Origin: a virus
Reading direction: 5' to 3' (one strand)
Virus record (IMG/VR): IMGVR_UViG_3300028800_000073
Coordinates: 1 to 64,000 of that record
DNA length: 64,000 nt
Below the pieces are notes generated by a model, which did not search any database, was not told where the DNA came from, and saw only the letters and a program-made list of their open reading frames with translations. Every line of letters starts with the position of its first letter. The stretch's first letter is position 1. Both the position numbers and the translations under genes were made by a program. Shown here piece by piece: positions 22,699 through 31,591 of this stretch.

Positions 22699-23226
22699 TC
22701 ATGGGAGGGTTTCAACGAGATAACCGTAATACGCAATAATCAATGCTTCAGCCATGCCATCTGAAGGGACACGGCACCCCTTGGGGATCAGATTCACCGT
22801 GGGGAACTTCTTCTGTGCCCACTCGATAGCGGCCTTCTTCTGAATCACTTTACGCTTTGCCTTATCCTCAACGTCTTTACCCATATAGACATTGTCAGCA
22901 ATAAGCGTTTTCTTCTTCCATGCCTGCGGGCTGACGTAGACGCTACGGATACTTGAAGAACCAACGACACCTTCAAGCTTCCCTAGGTTGCGTCCAAATT
23001 GAAAGCTAGAGGCTACACCTTGGCCAGGCATGCTATGCACGGATTCAATGTAAATTACATCGCTCTCCATCGCAGCCCAGGAACGATGGTCACCGAGCCA
23101 ATCATGTAGCGCCTTGATGTCAATTTGGTTATTACCATCCAGGGGCGTTGGTATGGCTTCGACGCGTTCTCCGTCGATCATAGCTATACCACCACTAGCC
23201 CCTGGATCAGCGCCGAATATCTTCAT
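22699..23226 (-). CDS. RuvC-like Holliday-junction resolvase
   Basis: A 175-residue protein. RNase H-fold resolvase pattern: D7-P-G-A-S-G-G at the start, Y-I-E61-S-V-H-S-M-P-G-Q-G, an S-P-Q-A-W-K-K segment, and S-D156-G-M-A-E160-A at the end give the acidic catalytic set. Family knowledge: cleaves four-way or branched DNA. In this phage it would act with the RecA-like recombinase and SbcCD and resolve branches before packaging. ATG overlaps the upstream TGA. Confidence 0.9.
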   Translation of the reverse strand: MKIFGADPGASGGIAMIDGERVEAIPTPLDGNNQIDIKALHDWLGDHRSWAAMESDVIYIESVHSMPGQGVASSFQFGRNLGKLEGVVGSSSIRSVYVSPQAWKKKTLIADNVYMGKDVEDKAKRKVIQKKAAIEWAQKKFPTVNLIPKGCRVPSDGMAEALIIAYYGYLVETLP

Positions 23227-23423
23227 CTAAAGTCCTGGGGTACATCCAATATCTCACTCCACACCCTGGAGGACTCCTCGCCTTGTCTACCGCAGAGGTA
23301 CTCGTCACCGAGCCATAGGGTGCCGTCATTGCAAAGAGCTACAATAAACGAATGACACTGGGTACTAGGATTGTTATTTACCCCAGTGACAGCAATCTGG
23401 ATTATCTTACGGACTTCGCCCAT
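23223..23423 (-). CDS. Small conserved phage protein
   Basis: A 66-residue protein. F-I-V-A-L-C-N-D-G-T-L-W and W-S-E-I-L-D-V-P resemble a very common family of small phage proteins of unknown function. It is coupled to both neighbours. Confidence 0.7.
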   Translation of the reverse strand: MGEVRKIIQIAVTGVNNNPSTQCHSFIVALCNDGTLWLGDEYLCGRQGEESSRVWSEILDVPQDFR

Positions 23424-23890
23424 TACTTCTTCGCTGGCACGAGTACTGAGACGGCTTGCTTCCAGACGTCTCTAACGGAGTACACCGTTGATACGAACTG
23501 GAACTCGGCTGGCTCCGGGATCTTCTTCATGGTCCCGAGATCGTAGACCGCAATCCCTTGCTCTGAGTTGCTTGGCATCAACAGGTCGGAGCCGTTGACG
23601 AATGCCACGGCGTCCTGTTGGAGATCGGCTTCACTACGGGTCTTTAAGACATTGATGATCTTAAGGATGTAGGTCCACTTGACTCCGCCGACTAGCATCA
23701 GCAGAGCGATCATGGAGATAACGTAGACCCTGAGCATGGGACCGTCGTACTCTTCACCGGCCACCATATCGAGACACGTCCTAAATTCAGCCTCGTGCTC
23801 AGCCATGTTCATAGACGTCAGGTACTTGATAACCAAGTCCGGAGCTATGGGCTCGCCTTGAGGCTGTATGATGTCATCGAAGTTCACCAT
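23423..23890 (-). CDS. Hypothetical protein with one hydrophobic segment
   Basis: A 155-residue protein. A hydrophobic run near residues 55-80 (I-S-M-I-A-L-L-M-L-V-G-G-V) could be a membrane helix or buried core. The TAATG overlap with the next gene indicates coupling. The function is unknown. Confidence 0.65.
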   Translation of the reverse strand: MVNFDDIIQPQGEPIAPDLVIKYLTSMNMAEHEAEFRTCLDMVAGEEYDGPMLRVYVISMIALLMLVGGVKWTYILKIINVLKTRSEADLQQDAVAFVNGSDLLMPSNSEQGIAVYDLGTMKKIPEPAEFQFVSTVYSVRDVWKQAVSVLVPAKK

Positions 23891-23893
23891 GAC

Positions 23894-24181
23894 TTAGATT
23901 CTCGGGCAAAGCCGGAAATCCTGCTCGTAAGCAATGATCGGGCTCGTACGATCCTCTGCCGTAGCTAGTACGGGGCGCGGGCCACCACGGACTTCCATAC
24001 CATGGCTTGGGGCGTTCTTCTTGACCCAGGTATCATTGAGGTCGTGCTTGACCGCTAGTGATCTGATGTAGTTGATAACGTCGGAGGGATTAGCCTTCTC
24101 TGGGATAGGCATCTTGACGGTAATAACGAAGGCGCCGGACGGCTTTTCTGGGGCGATGACTTCGTAGTTAAAAGTAAGCAT
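23894..24181 (-). CDS. Hypothetical protein, first gene after a promoter
   Basis: 95 residues from ATG 24181 (M-L-T-F-N-Y-E-V), with AAAGGATTCCAC ahead. The frame is open to 24217, but that start would lie upstream of the expected transcript start. The strand-turn-strand opening (A-F-V-I-T-V-K-M-P) suggests an alpha/beta fold. No family is recognised. Confidence 0.65.
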   Translation of the reverse strand: MLTFNYEVIAPEKPSGAFVITVKMPIPEKANPSDVINYIRSLAVKHDLNDTWVKKNAPSHGMEVRGGPRPVLATAEDRTSPIIAYEQDFRLCPRI

Positions 24182-24208
24182 GTGGAATCCTTTAATGGGT
24201 TCGCGGTG

Positions 24209-24236
24209 ACTGTACAACTGGAATAGGTCTTGTCAA
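24209..24236 (-). promoter_or_regulatory. Sigma70-type promoter
   Basis: Minus strand: a perfect TTGACA (-35), a 16-base spacer, then TACAGT (4 of 6 matches to the -10). The predicted start lies about 20 bases before ATG 24181, giving a short leader containing AAAGGA. Confidence 0.7.
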
Positions 24237-24241
24237 TAGAG

Positions 24242-24913
24242 TCATTTTGCCTCTGGTTCTACTTCGTCGAGGAATTCTAGCCCCTCGGGAAGTCTCCATT
24301 TCTGGGTGTCCAAACATGCAAGTCCTGACACAGGCTGCACTTCGACACCTTTATCAGAGGCGACAGACAGTTGTCGTGTCGTGAACTCTGATCTAATGAC
24401 CTTACTGATCTCACATAGGCTAGCGATCTGTGCTTCGTGGCGTTCGGTTTGTGTTACGATGAACTTCTCGATATGTGTGGTAACTGATTCGCTGAACAGC
24501 CATTCGAACTCCGCAAAGGTCTTCCAGCCTCTGGGGGTCAGTACGAAGCGCATGTTCCTGTTGCTGATAGCGATTCGCTCTATCTTCGGGGCAGCAACCT
24601 CGGCTTCATAGATCATTGAGAATCTATCTATTGCCCACTTTCCCGTCTCACTAGTCAGCGATACCCATTGAAGCGCGTTCTTGCGATACAGGTTCCAGAA
24701 CACGCCGCCAAGGGATCTACAGGTCTTCATCAAGTGTTCCCTCGCCTTAGCGGTGAAGTCACTGGACAAGGTACCGATAAACCTGATATCCTCTGGCGGA
24801 TAGATAAACAACTTAGTGATTAAGGCTGGACTAATAGTGCCTACAAAATCATATGGGGCTGCGCCATTGAGATATACTTCATCGTCCCGTAATTCAATCG
24901 TGCCGTTAGTCAT
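24242..24913 (-). CDS. Hypothetical protein
   Basis: About 223 residues from ATG 24913, which overlaps the upstream stop by 8 nt; an ATG at 24937 lacks a ribosome site. No domain is recognised. It is the last gene before the promoter at 24209-24236. Confidence 0.65.
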   Translation of the reverse strand: MTNGTIELRDDEVYLNGAAPYDFVGTISPALITKLFIYPPEDIRFIGTLSSDFTAKAREHLMKTCRSLGGVFWNLYRKNALQWVSLTSETGKWAIDRFSMIYEAEVAAPKIERIAISNRNMRFVLTPRGWKTFAEFEWLFSESVTTHIEKFIVTQTERHEAQIASLCEISKVIRSEFTTRQLSVASDKGVEVQPVSGLACLDTQKWRLPEGLEFLDEVEPEAK

Positions 24914-25376
24914 CGTCTCGACGTTCTTCGTCTTCATCGTGGTACTTTCTCTTTGTGCTTCTCTTAGAGCACATTAGGTCATCGCGATCCCGCTTCTTCG
25001 GAGTTTGACCGTACTCCAACTGGAACCTCGCCAGCGTAAGGGAATCTACTTTGCAATTTGACATTTTGGCAAGTATTTTCTTGAGTACTTCATCCATGCT
25101 ATAGCTCATATAGGCTATGGACTTCGCGTACATTTCCGGGGTTGTACCGGTTGGTAGTTCTTGGATGCAGTTGTTGAGTTGGAACAGCGACGTTCGGATC
25201 GCTGGGTTCTGCGACCGAGCTAACGTCTTAAGGTGTCGTATAGCTGTTCTGATGGCTTGGATGATTCTGCTGTGCTCCGTAGGCAGCTCGCTGTTTAACC
25301 GAGCAACGTACTGGACTTTGATGTCACCGTCACGGTACTTGATGTCTTGTTTGATAACCGTCTTTTTACGGGCCAT
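24906..25376 (-). CDS. Hypothetical basic protein
   Basis: 156 residues from ATG 25376 (M-A-R-K-K-T-V-I-K), preceded by GGAG in the end of the upstream gene. Helical, with a basic C-terminal third and an acidic last six residues. DNA binding is possible but unproven. Confidence 0.65.
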   Translation of the reverse strand: MARKKTVIKQDIKYRDGDIKVQYVARLNSELPTEHSRIIQAIRTAIRHLKTLARSQNPAIRTSLFQLNNCIQELPTGTTPEMYAKSIAYMSYSMDEVLKKILAKMSNCKVDSLTLARFQLEYGQTPKKRDRDDLMCSKRSTKRKYHDEDEERRDDD

Positions 25377-25377
25377 A

Positions 25378-25686
25378 CTAGACTCCATCTAATGTAAGGG
25401 GTAGCCTATCATCGATACGGGCAATATCGAGATCAGCACTGACAACGGACTCTACGGTAAAGTTGATCTTACGCCCTTTGATGATAGCCAATATGTGCTC
25501 GGATCGCATGAGGTTAGCCAGTGAAGCTAAACCGTCATCATTGATGTCATAATCGAAGACATGTGGTTTAGACCCGTCAGTGAGAGCAAACGCGAATACG
25601 CGCTCCGGTGACTCCTTGGCGATGGATAAACCGCCATAGGTCATCGTAACTGGGACCTCCCCTAATTTGGTACGGGTCAAGTGCAT
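25378..25686 (-). CDS. Hypothetical protein
   Basis: A 102-residue alpha/beta protein without recognised motifs. It overlaps the upstream gene by 10 nt. Confidence 0.65.
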   Translation of the reverse strand: MHLTRTKLGEVPVTMTYGGLSIAKESPERVFAFALTDGSKPHVFDYDINDDGLASLANLMRSEHILAIIKGRKINFTVESVVSADLDIARIDDRLPLTLDGV

Positions 25687-26240
25687 TGTGTATTAACAAC
25701 TAGGGGCTCACCGGGGACGTTGCGCTCTACAACAAACAAGTCACCTCCGAGTCGTTTAGGGAGAACCATGAGCACAGTCACTGGGGATATCCCATTGAAT
25801 GGGTCCAGTATCGGTACCGGTTCAAACCGTAGGACCCACCGCTCGGTCATATCTCGGCGGAACTCAAAGGACTCCAAGTACGATAGACAGAACAATGAAT
25901 CAGCTTTGGAGATACCTTGAATCGACTGAAACCATGGGCCGTACTGCTCCCATGGGGTGACAAACAACTGCTTCGGTGCTAGGTGCGACACCACTGGTAC
26001 AGGCAAGTTGCGAGCCCAAGAACAGAGATCAAATAGAGATTTATCCATTCTAAGCTGCATATAAGCAAGACCGGGGATGACCCAACACATTCCTGGGTCC
26101 AAGCGGTCAGGCGCCTTGTGATATTGCTCGCTGTGCTTTGGGACATTTGTTAATACCCTATCCCCTTGATGTGGCTTCGGCAGTGGATCTTTCTGGAGCA
26201 GCTTTGGCGGCTCCTCCATCCACTTGAGATCTTCTACCAT
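25677..26240 (-). CDS. Hypothetical protein
   Basis: A 187-residue protein rich in Trp, Pro and Phe. ATG 26240 has a clear ATAAGGATCC site, which makes the 83-nt overlap with the end of the upstream gene genuine. No family is recognised. Confidence 0.7.
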   Translation of the reverse strand: MVEDLKWMEEPPKLLQKDPLPKPHQGDRVLTNVPKHSEQYHKAPDRLDPGMCWVIPGLAYMQLRMDKSLFDLCSWARNLPVPVVSHLAPKQLFVTPWEQYGPWFQSIQGISKADSLFCLSYLESFEFRRDMTERWVLRFEPVPILDPFNGISPVTVLMVLPKRLGGDLFVVERNVPGEPLVVNTQCT

Positions 26241-26985
26241 GCTGGATCCTTATATATGATGCGTCGCATTGTGTAGAAGTCTTCATACATTCACTACAAT
26301 CATTGTCAAGTCCCTGTGGGCACTCAGGTCCTTCTCTGTGAAGCTTATCGTATCGGGTCCTTAACTTGAGGATGCCGACGTTACGCTTCTTCATGTGTTT
26401 AGAGATCTGCCACTCCGATATATCTGTTTGGCCCTCATCACGTTGTGATGGTACAAGTAGCCCCGATATCCTCAGCCCCAGGAAGATCTTGGGCTCATAG
26501 GGGTAGTTCATTCTTTTGTTGAACCCTATTTGATACGCCAGAAAGCTGAGCCATCCCATAGGGAACTTCCTCGTAATAACGTGCCCAGCCGCTGTCCCAG
26601 ACAGACACAGGAACGAGAACTGTTGACCTTTCTCGCTATCCTTCCATATAGCATCTTGAATCGCTACAATCTCCATAGGAACCCATTCCGGGGTTACTAT
26701 GTTACGGAACACCGGTACTACCCTAGCCTCTAGCTCCTGTACCCTAGCAGCTATTTGCCGTGACAGCAAATCTGCTGTCTTAATCGTCAGTACCTGGGAC
26801 TCGTACTGAAGGATCATGGGGTAGACGTTTTCGTAGATCTCGAACTTCTCAAATATGTAGTCAGCTCGCCTAGCCAACTGCCGGGCTAGGTCCTTGGAGA
26901 TAATAGCATTCTCAAAAGGTAGAAAAGCGCTGAACAAGTCAGCCGACTTCTTTTCTACCTTCTTGAGTTCACGGGCCTCAGACAT
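26158..26985 (-). CDS. Hypothetical protein with Cys-rich C-terminus
   Basis: A 275-residue protein. The first ~200 residues are alpha/beta; near residues 225-250 lies C-P-Q-G-L-D-N-D-C-S-E-C then C-D, a possible zinc site. The last ~27 residues are encoded in the unusually long 83-nt overlap with the next gene and are Ala/Arg-rich, so the C-terminus may be a recent extension. TAATG couples it to the upstream gene. Confidence 0.65.
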   Translation of the reverse strand: MSEARELKKVEKKSADLFSAFLPFENAIISKDLARQLARRADYIFEKFEIYENVYPMILQYESQVLTIKTADLLSRQIAARVQELEARVVPVFRNIVTPEWVPMEIVAIQDAIWKDSEKGQQFSFLCLSGTAAGHVITRKFPMGWLSFLAYQIGFNKRMNYPYEPKIFLGLRISGLLVPSQRDEGQTDISEWQISKHMKKRNVGILKLRTRYDKLHREGPECPQGLDNDCSECMKTSTQCDASYIRIQHGRRSQVDGGAAKAAPERSTAEATSRG

Positions 26986-27191
26986 TAGGTCTTAACCGCT
27001 CTGTTAGGATTCGGCTCTGGCCAATCCGCTACAGTGGAGTCGTGGGGTGTAAATGGCTTATCTAGCTTAAGATTATCGACATACACAATTTCACCCATCT
27101 GAGTTTGACACTCAGAAACTAGAGGCCCTTTAGTCAGCATCCGTACTATAAATGGTGCTGGACGATAAAACGCGAATTCGCCTTCTTCCAT
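26985..27191 (-). CDS. Hypothetical protein
   Basis: A 68-residue beta-rich protein with no domain recognised. It is coupled to both neighbours by single-base TAATG overlaps. Confidence 0.65.
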   Translation of the reverse strand: MEEGEFAFYRPAPFIVRMLTKGPLVSECQTQMGEIVYVDNLKLDKPFTPHDSTVADWPEPNPNRAVKT

Positions 27192-28051
27192 TACTCCTCC
27201 GACTTAGTTTCGTCTAGTAAGATCTGGAGCGGCTCAATGACGGCCTGGAGAGCTGACTTGAGATTGGCTACGTGTTCCTTGAAATTCTTCTGTGCCCTAT
27301 CGCTGTCGAAGCCACGCTTTGTCATCTCCTTCAATACGATTAGGACATCAGGCACTTCAGTAATGGCTCGGCTAATCAGCTTCTCCATTGACGCCAGGGT
27401 CTTCAGGGGATGCGGTATAGCTATGGGCTCAGCACGCTCGACATTGGCTGGCTTAGCCTTCTCCTCGGGCTTCTTAGCCTCTGGGGCTTTAGCCTCTTCT
27501 GGGGTACCAGCTACTGGCCCCTCCCCTCCCTCAACCGGTGGGAACCCTGAGGTAGTCTCAGCCTTGGGGCTAGAGACCTCAGCAATCTTTGTAATAGCCT
27601 TATCCCGGGCCTCTTCCTTGATAATGCTGTCTAGCTCCCGGGTACTAACAATAGTCCCGTCTTCATGGGCTAGCTTAGCCATAACCTTGGCTCTTAGGCC
27701 ATCGCTGAGGACGAACAGGGACTTAGCATGGGTAACGGTGAAACCGTGCTCCGCTAAGGCCATTAGGTCGTCAACATCGCTGTAATCATCATAAATGCTC
27801 TTGGCCCAGTAGAGGAACCGCTTGCCGTCCTTGATATCAACTAGTAAGCCCCTATCAGATAGGTCCTCGGCTAGCTGATCAACGGTGCGCTCTCCATAGG
27901 CGTTCCGTGGCACTCCTTCTGTGAACTCGTTGAAGAGTTCCCCGATCCCATGGTATCGCTTAAGATTGTCAGCTTCACCACCACGTGCTGTGGCAGCGAA
28001 CTTGTCTAGAAGGGCCTTATAGGTTTTGTCGGCTACGCTTAGTGCGGTCAT
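27191..28051 (-). CDS. Hypothetical protein with Ala/Pro/Glu-rich hinge
   Basis: About 286 residues from ATG 28051 (M-T-A-L-S-V-A-D-K), preceded by AAGGATGAAT; longer starts at 28057 and 28069 are less well placed. A low-complexity Pro/Glu/Lys linker (~165-205) joins two helical halves. It lies in the recombinase operon; a DNA-replication accessory role is only positional inference. Confidence 0.65.
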   Translation of the reverse strand: MTALSVADKTYKALLDKFAATARGGEADNLKRYHGIGELFNEFTEGVPRNAYGERTVDQLAEDLSDRGLLVDIKDGKRFLYWAKSIYDDYSDVDDLMALAEHGFTVTHAKSLFVLSDGLRAKVMAKLAHEDGTIVSTRELDSIIKEEARDKAITKIAEVSSPKAETTSGFPPVEGGEGPVAGTPEEAKAPEAKKPEEKAKPANVERAEPIAIPHPLKTLASMEKLISRAITEVPDVLIVLKEMTKRGFDSDRAQKNFKEHVANLKSALQAVIEPLQILLDETKSEE

Positions 28052-28331
28052 ATTCATCCTTATTGGCAAATCCCACTACCCCCTCTGAACCGTTAGCCAC
28101 AGCGGCATTCAGACAGGCGTCCAGAAGTAGGGTTAGTGGGGTATCTCCGTTATTCTCTTCACGATTCAGCTCATATACAAGATCTTCTGCTAATCGCTTG
28201 GCATCAACTACTTTAAAGAACGGCTCACCGAAATCGTCTCGACACTCCTGCGGCCAGATCTCTCTGCGCTCCAATGCTTCGCGGCGGATCTCGATAACAA
28301 TCTTGTTGCCTACTATTTTAGCTAGACTCAC
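28017..28331 (-). CDS. Hypothetical protein
   Basis: A 104-residue charged helical protein. The start is GTG 28331 overlapping the upstream TGA (GTGA). It overlaps the next gene by 35 nt. No domain is recognised. Confidence 0.65.
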   Translation of the reverse strand: MSLAKIVGNKIVIEIRREALERREIWPQECRDDFGEPFFKVVDAKRLAEDLVYELNREENNGDTPLTLLLDACLNAAVANGSEGVVGFANKDEYDRTKRSRQNL

Positions 28332-28837
28332 AAGAGCTTGCTTTCGTAGTTGTCACCGAACATATTCTTGAAGTAGTCCTTAAACGGGACTATATGCAGT
28401 GTATCGCCTTCAAGGTTCCACTCTGGGATCCGAATCGATGGGCCGTAGCTATACGGATAACTCGTCATGACAAACCGCCCCATGGCATGATGCTTGAACA
28501 CCATGATATGGTTTACGGTATCTAGAGTTTCACCACTGGCTGCTGGGCCGGCGATAAATGCGTCGAGCAAGTCCGATTTGTTGGGGTTCAGCAACAGGTC
28601 TTCGAAGTTGTACTTGAAGCACCGCGTAGTCCAGAGGTAGACGTCGTCGCTACTCAGGATATGCGTGGTGATCCAGTCGGTGCCGAAGGCTGGCCCTAAC
28701 TCGTCTTCTAAAGCGTTGATCTTCCCAGTTGGGATCCCTAATTGTTTCAGAATCATCTTCGACGTTGATACATCGAAGTTCTCTAGCTTCTCGGCTTCGG
28801 ATAGAGATCCGAAAGCCGATGCTACTGGGTCGTCCAT
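28328..28837 (-). CDS. Hypothetical protein
   Basis: 169 residues from ATG 28837, preceded by AGGGACTAAC; the ATG at 28852 is poorly spaced. Alpha/beta protein with many aromatic residues near the C-terminus. No motif is recognised. Confidence 0.65.
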   Translation of the reverse strand: MDDPVASAFGSLSEAEKLENFDVSTSKMILKQLGIPTGKINALEDELGPAFGTDWITTHILSSDDVYLWTTRCFKYNFEDLLLNPNKSDLLDAFIAGPAASGETLDTVNHIMVFKHHAMGRFVMTSYPYSYGPSIRIPEWNLEGDTLHIVPFKDYFKNMFGDNYESKLL

Positions 28838-28838
28838 G

Positions 28839-28964
28839 TTAGTCCCTATCATCCTCGGGTTGGGCTTCTAAGCCGTTATCGTAAATGTCGTCTTCGTAAT
28901 CATCGGGATACACTACTGGAGGCTTCGGGATTTCGGGAATATCAACGTGATCACTTGGCTTCAT
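28839..28964 (-). CDS. Hypothetical acidic 41-residue peptide
   Basis: A short frame between the recombinase gene and 28328-28837. ATG 28964 follows GGAGAGGAAG, a strong ribosome site inside the recombinase 3' end; the stop lies one base before the next ATG. It is Pro- and Asp/Glu-rich (D-D-Y-E-D-D-I), likely disordered. Confidence 0.55.
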   Translation of the reverse strand: MKPSDHVDIPEIPKPPVVYPDDYEDDIYDNGLEAQPEDDRD

Positions 28965-30210
28965 CTTCCTCTCCCCCGCCGAGTTCTACGTCGGCTTCTT
29001 GGATATCGGGATACTTGAAAATGCGAAGGAATTTCGTGACCTTCTCCAGAACTTCTGGATTGCTACGAACTGCCTTACCGAACTCCGTCAAGGACACACC
29101 CTCAAGGTTCAACTCAGGGCACTTGACCTCGTTGGTCTTTGGCTGAGTGAATGCTAGAGTGGCTTTCAGACGGTCTCTATCAAATGCGTGGAGCATCTTA
29201 TCGTTGATCAACATCTCAACGAGTAGTCTGCCTAGAGCACCATCCCAGTCGTACCACATGAGCTGCTGCATCGTACCGTCTTCCTTCTCGGTGTACTGCC
29301 AGAGTACATCGACACCTAATTGACGGTGATCCGGACCAAGGCATGATCTCTCGGTCTGGAGCCACAGGGTGTAACCCTCAACTGGTGGACCTTCAACGCG
29401 TGCCGCTGGGTGAGTAGCCTTATCATAGGCTGAACCCTTACGGACTCTCAAGTGGACGCTACCTTGATACGATGAAATAGCTGCCCCAGACTCCTTATAC
29501 GCTGGACCACCGTAGCCCGGAGGGGCGCCTAGGTCTTGTACGAGGTGTTGGACATAACCGATATTGGCAGTTGTGCCAATCAGCCCGGTCCCCTTGAAGA
29601 ACCGTGTAATCTGAGCTGCTTCAACGGGGAATGCTCTGGCGTCAGCAGATCCTTCTTTCTTGATCTTCTCTGCGGTGGCGTCTGAGGATTTACCGTTAAG
29701 CGAATCGATAGTAATCAAGATAGGGATACGCTGGCCCTTGGGGCGATCAGCAACCTTCTTGGCTCTCTTAATAGCAGCGGTAACCATGCTCTGCCATTCC
29801 TCGACAGAGTTCGTCTCCTTGAAGATACGCCGGGTACCAGCTAGCTTAGCGATTTCTGGATCATAAGCGGTCATGGCATCAAGCATTGACGCTGATGTCT
29901 TACCTTCGTTATCCAATGCAATGTGCATACCACCGGCTCTGAGGTACCAGTTGCCGATGTCCATCAGCAGTGTCGATTTAAACGACTTCGGTAACCCTGA
30001 GATGCCGATATGCCGTTGTGATGGCAATACGTTGATACCACCGACTAGCCATTGAAATGCCAAGTGAGGGATCAATGGACCCCAGGTATGCTCGGCGTGC
30101 TCACCTTGGAGATAAGCTTTAGAACCGGTTCCTTCTTTGTTTAAGTCACCGATGAGGGACTGCGTGATATCGTCGATATCACTGACTGGAGTAGACTTAG
30201 GTCTCGCCAT
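28951..30210 (-). CDS. RecA/UvsX-like strand-exchange recombinase
   Basis: A 419-residue protein. Walker A is GLPKSFKST (72-80), Walker B is ILITIDSLN (164-172), a D-N-E-G motif at 100-103 resembles the catalytic Glu region, and the middle resembles the RecA core with a DNA-loop segment (G-T-T-A-N-I-G-Y). The acidic C-terminus is typical. Family knowledge: loads on single-stranded DNA and drives strand exchange, as T4 UvsX does. It is transcribed after the putative single-strand binding protein and before small accessory genes. CTAAGGAACAAC precedes ATG. Confidence 0.88.
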   Translation of the reverse strand: MARPKSTPVSDIDDITQSLIGDLNKEGTGSKAYLQGEHAEHTWGPLIPHLAFQWLVGGINVLPSQRHIGISGLPKSFKSTLLMDIGNWYLRAGGMHIALDNEGKTSASMLDAMTAYDPEIAKLAGTRRIFKETNSVEEWQSMVTAAIKRAKKVADRPKGQRIPILITIDSLNGKSSDATAEKIKKEGSADARAFPVEAAQITRFFKGTGLIGTTANIGYVQHLVQDLGAPPGYGGPAYKESGAAISSYQGSVHLRVRKGSAYDKATHPAARVEGPPVEGYTLWLQTERSCLGPDHRQLGVDVLWQYTEKEDGTMQQLMWYDWDGALGRLLVEMLINDKMLHAFDRDRLKATLAFTQPKTNEVKCPELNLEGVSLTEFGKAVRSNPEVLEKVTKFLRIFKYPDIQEADVELGGGEEDEAK

Positions 30211-30364
30211 GTTGTTCCTTAGTGTTTTTGATAAGCAGAAATGTAACTAAAAAGATTGCTGGCCAAATAACTACCCAGGCCATCGCTTGGCCGAATAGAG
30301 TTGAATCAGAAACCAGATGCCGTGTGAATCCTGTAGCCTCGTTAAACGCTTCTTTAGGCGTCAT
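30197..30364 (-). CDS. Small single-helix membrane protein
   Basis: A 55-residue protein. ATG 30364 follows AAAGGTTAT and the stop lies 14 nt inside the recombinase gene. Residues ~28-47 (A-M-A-W-V-V-I-W-P-A-I-F-L-V-T-F-L-L) form a membrane segment. It is the first gene after the terminator at 30381-30428. The role is unknown. Confidence 0.65.
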   Translation of the reverse strand: MTPKEAFNEATGFTRHLVSDSTLFGQAMAWVVIWPAIFLVTFLLIKNTKEQHGET

Positions 30365-30380
30365 ATAACCTTTATTAAAA

Positions 30381-30428
30381 GTGTTTGCGCAAACACAAAC
30401 ACCCCCTCAGGCAATGCGCCTGAGAGGG
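30381..30428 (-). terminator. Intrinsic terminator, double hairpin
   Basis: After the stop of 30443-31591, the minus-strand transcript reads an AACACCAAG tract, then a stem CCCTcTCAGGC / GCCTGAGGG with one bulge, a U-rich TGTTTGTG run, and a second perfect palindrome GTGTTTGCGCAAACAC followed by TTTTAAT. Either hairpin could terminate. Confidence 0.75.
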
Positions 30429-30442
30429 CTTGGTGTTTTAGC

Positions 30443-31591
30443 TTACAGGTCGCCTAGCAGCTTCTTGTACTGCTCGGTCAGTTCCTCAGCCGTCATGTTC
30501 TTCGTATCCTTAGCCGAGGATCCCGCTGCGGCACTAGCTGCGGCTGCGGCGGCTGCCGGAGCTGGAGCGGGTGCTGGGGCATTCGCCTCAACGTCTTCTG
30601 GCTCACCCTCAATCACTGGGGCGCCAGTATCCTCTAGAGCCAGCTCCTTGCCGCTGACAACCTTTGTCTCAGCTGGCTTCGACGCTGCTGGTGCTGGAGT
30701 ACTAATTGCACTAGCTACCGCCGCTGACACTACGGTCGTTGAGCGGATATGCATCGCTACTTCGTCGGGGAACGCGAATTCAACGATATCCCGACCAAAC
30801 AGCTTAATCGCGATCTGTAGGTTCTCCGCAGTGGTGTACCGCTTGAACGCAGTCTCCCATGGGGTCCACAGCTTCTTGGCAGTATCCTCAGAAATCGGTA
30901 GCTGCTTCCCTAGTTCGACTACATACATCGGAACGTGGCGACCCTGTGACGGATCCTTAGGAAGGCCCTTGATGATAATGCTATAACCTTCCTTAGCTGA
31001 GAAGATATCCTTACCTTCTTTAGCCCACTTCTCAGCTAGTGCAAACAATTGGCCAACTGCCGGCTTGGTCAAGCACAGTGCCTGACGGCTACGGGGCTTG
31101 TCAAAGGGCTTGCTATTCAGCGATAGCCCGATGCCTTGGATGAAACCATTCTCCGCAGCGCGAGGCAGGTAACTGAAGCTACCGTCACCCTTCGGATTTG
31201 GACGCGACAGCAGAAGGTCGTTGACCTTAGTCTGAAGCTCCATCGGCACCTTGTTGTTCTTCACCTTGTTCTTGATCCGGATATACATACCGCTCATGAT
31301 ATGCCCAACGGCGTTCATATCAGGGGTAGCATCGGATGCCTTGCACAAGCCGGAGAACTTCGAGGTATTACCGGCGTTGATGCAGACATCTTCCATGACC
31401 AGATTCGATAGGTCAGGACCGCCTGGGGTCATAGCCTTAACCATTGGTAGGGCTACACCGTCTACGTACTCTGCAATCGGCCGGAATTCAGTAATTGCCG
31501 AGGTAGTCGGCTTGAGCACCCCTAGTGTGCCATCTTTGAAACACTGTTGGTAAAAACCCTTTTTCTCAGTGCTGTTGTTAAAAGTAGTCAT
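30443..31591 (-). CDS. Putative single-stranded DNA-binding protein
   Basis: A 382-residue protein with a globular N-terminal ~290 residues, then a long Ala/Pro-rich linker with (A-P)n and (A)n runs and a charged C-terminal peptide (E-Q-Y-K-K-L-L-G-D-L). A core plus flexible linker plus terminal peptide, encoded between the polymerase and the recombinase and closed by its own terminator, fits a phage single-strand binding protein such as T4 gp32. This is an inference from architecture and position; no OB-fold signature is certain. TAAGGAAAACAAA precedes ATG. Confidence 0.55.
   Translation of the reverse strand: MTTFNNSTEKKGFYQQCFKDGTLGVLKPTTSAITEFRPIAEYVDGVALPMVKAMTPGGPDLSNLVMEDVCINAGNTSKFSGLCKASDATPDMNAVGHIMSGMYIRIKNKVKNNKVPMELQTKVNDLLLSRPNPKGDGSFSYLPRAAENGFIQGIGLSLNSKPFDKPRSRQALCLTKPAVGQLFALAEKWAKEGKDIFSAKEGYSIIIKGLPKDPSQGRHVPMYVVELGKQLPISEDTAKKLWTPWETAFKRYTTAENLQIAIKLFGRDIVEFAFPDEVAMHIRSTTVVSAAVASAISTPAPAASKPAETKVVSGKELALEDTGAPVIEGEPEDVEANAPAPAPAPAAAAAAASAAAGSSAKDTKNMTAEELTEQYKKLLGDL

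Noticed and set aside
30381-30986. 201-codon plus-strand frame over the Ala-rich gene
   Set aside because: It is the complement of a low-complexity Ala/Pro/Glu stretch in a well-supported minus-strand gene; it has no ribosome site and its product is Ser/Ala-rich repeats.
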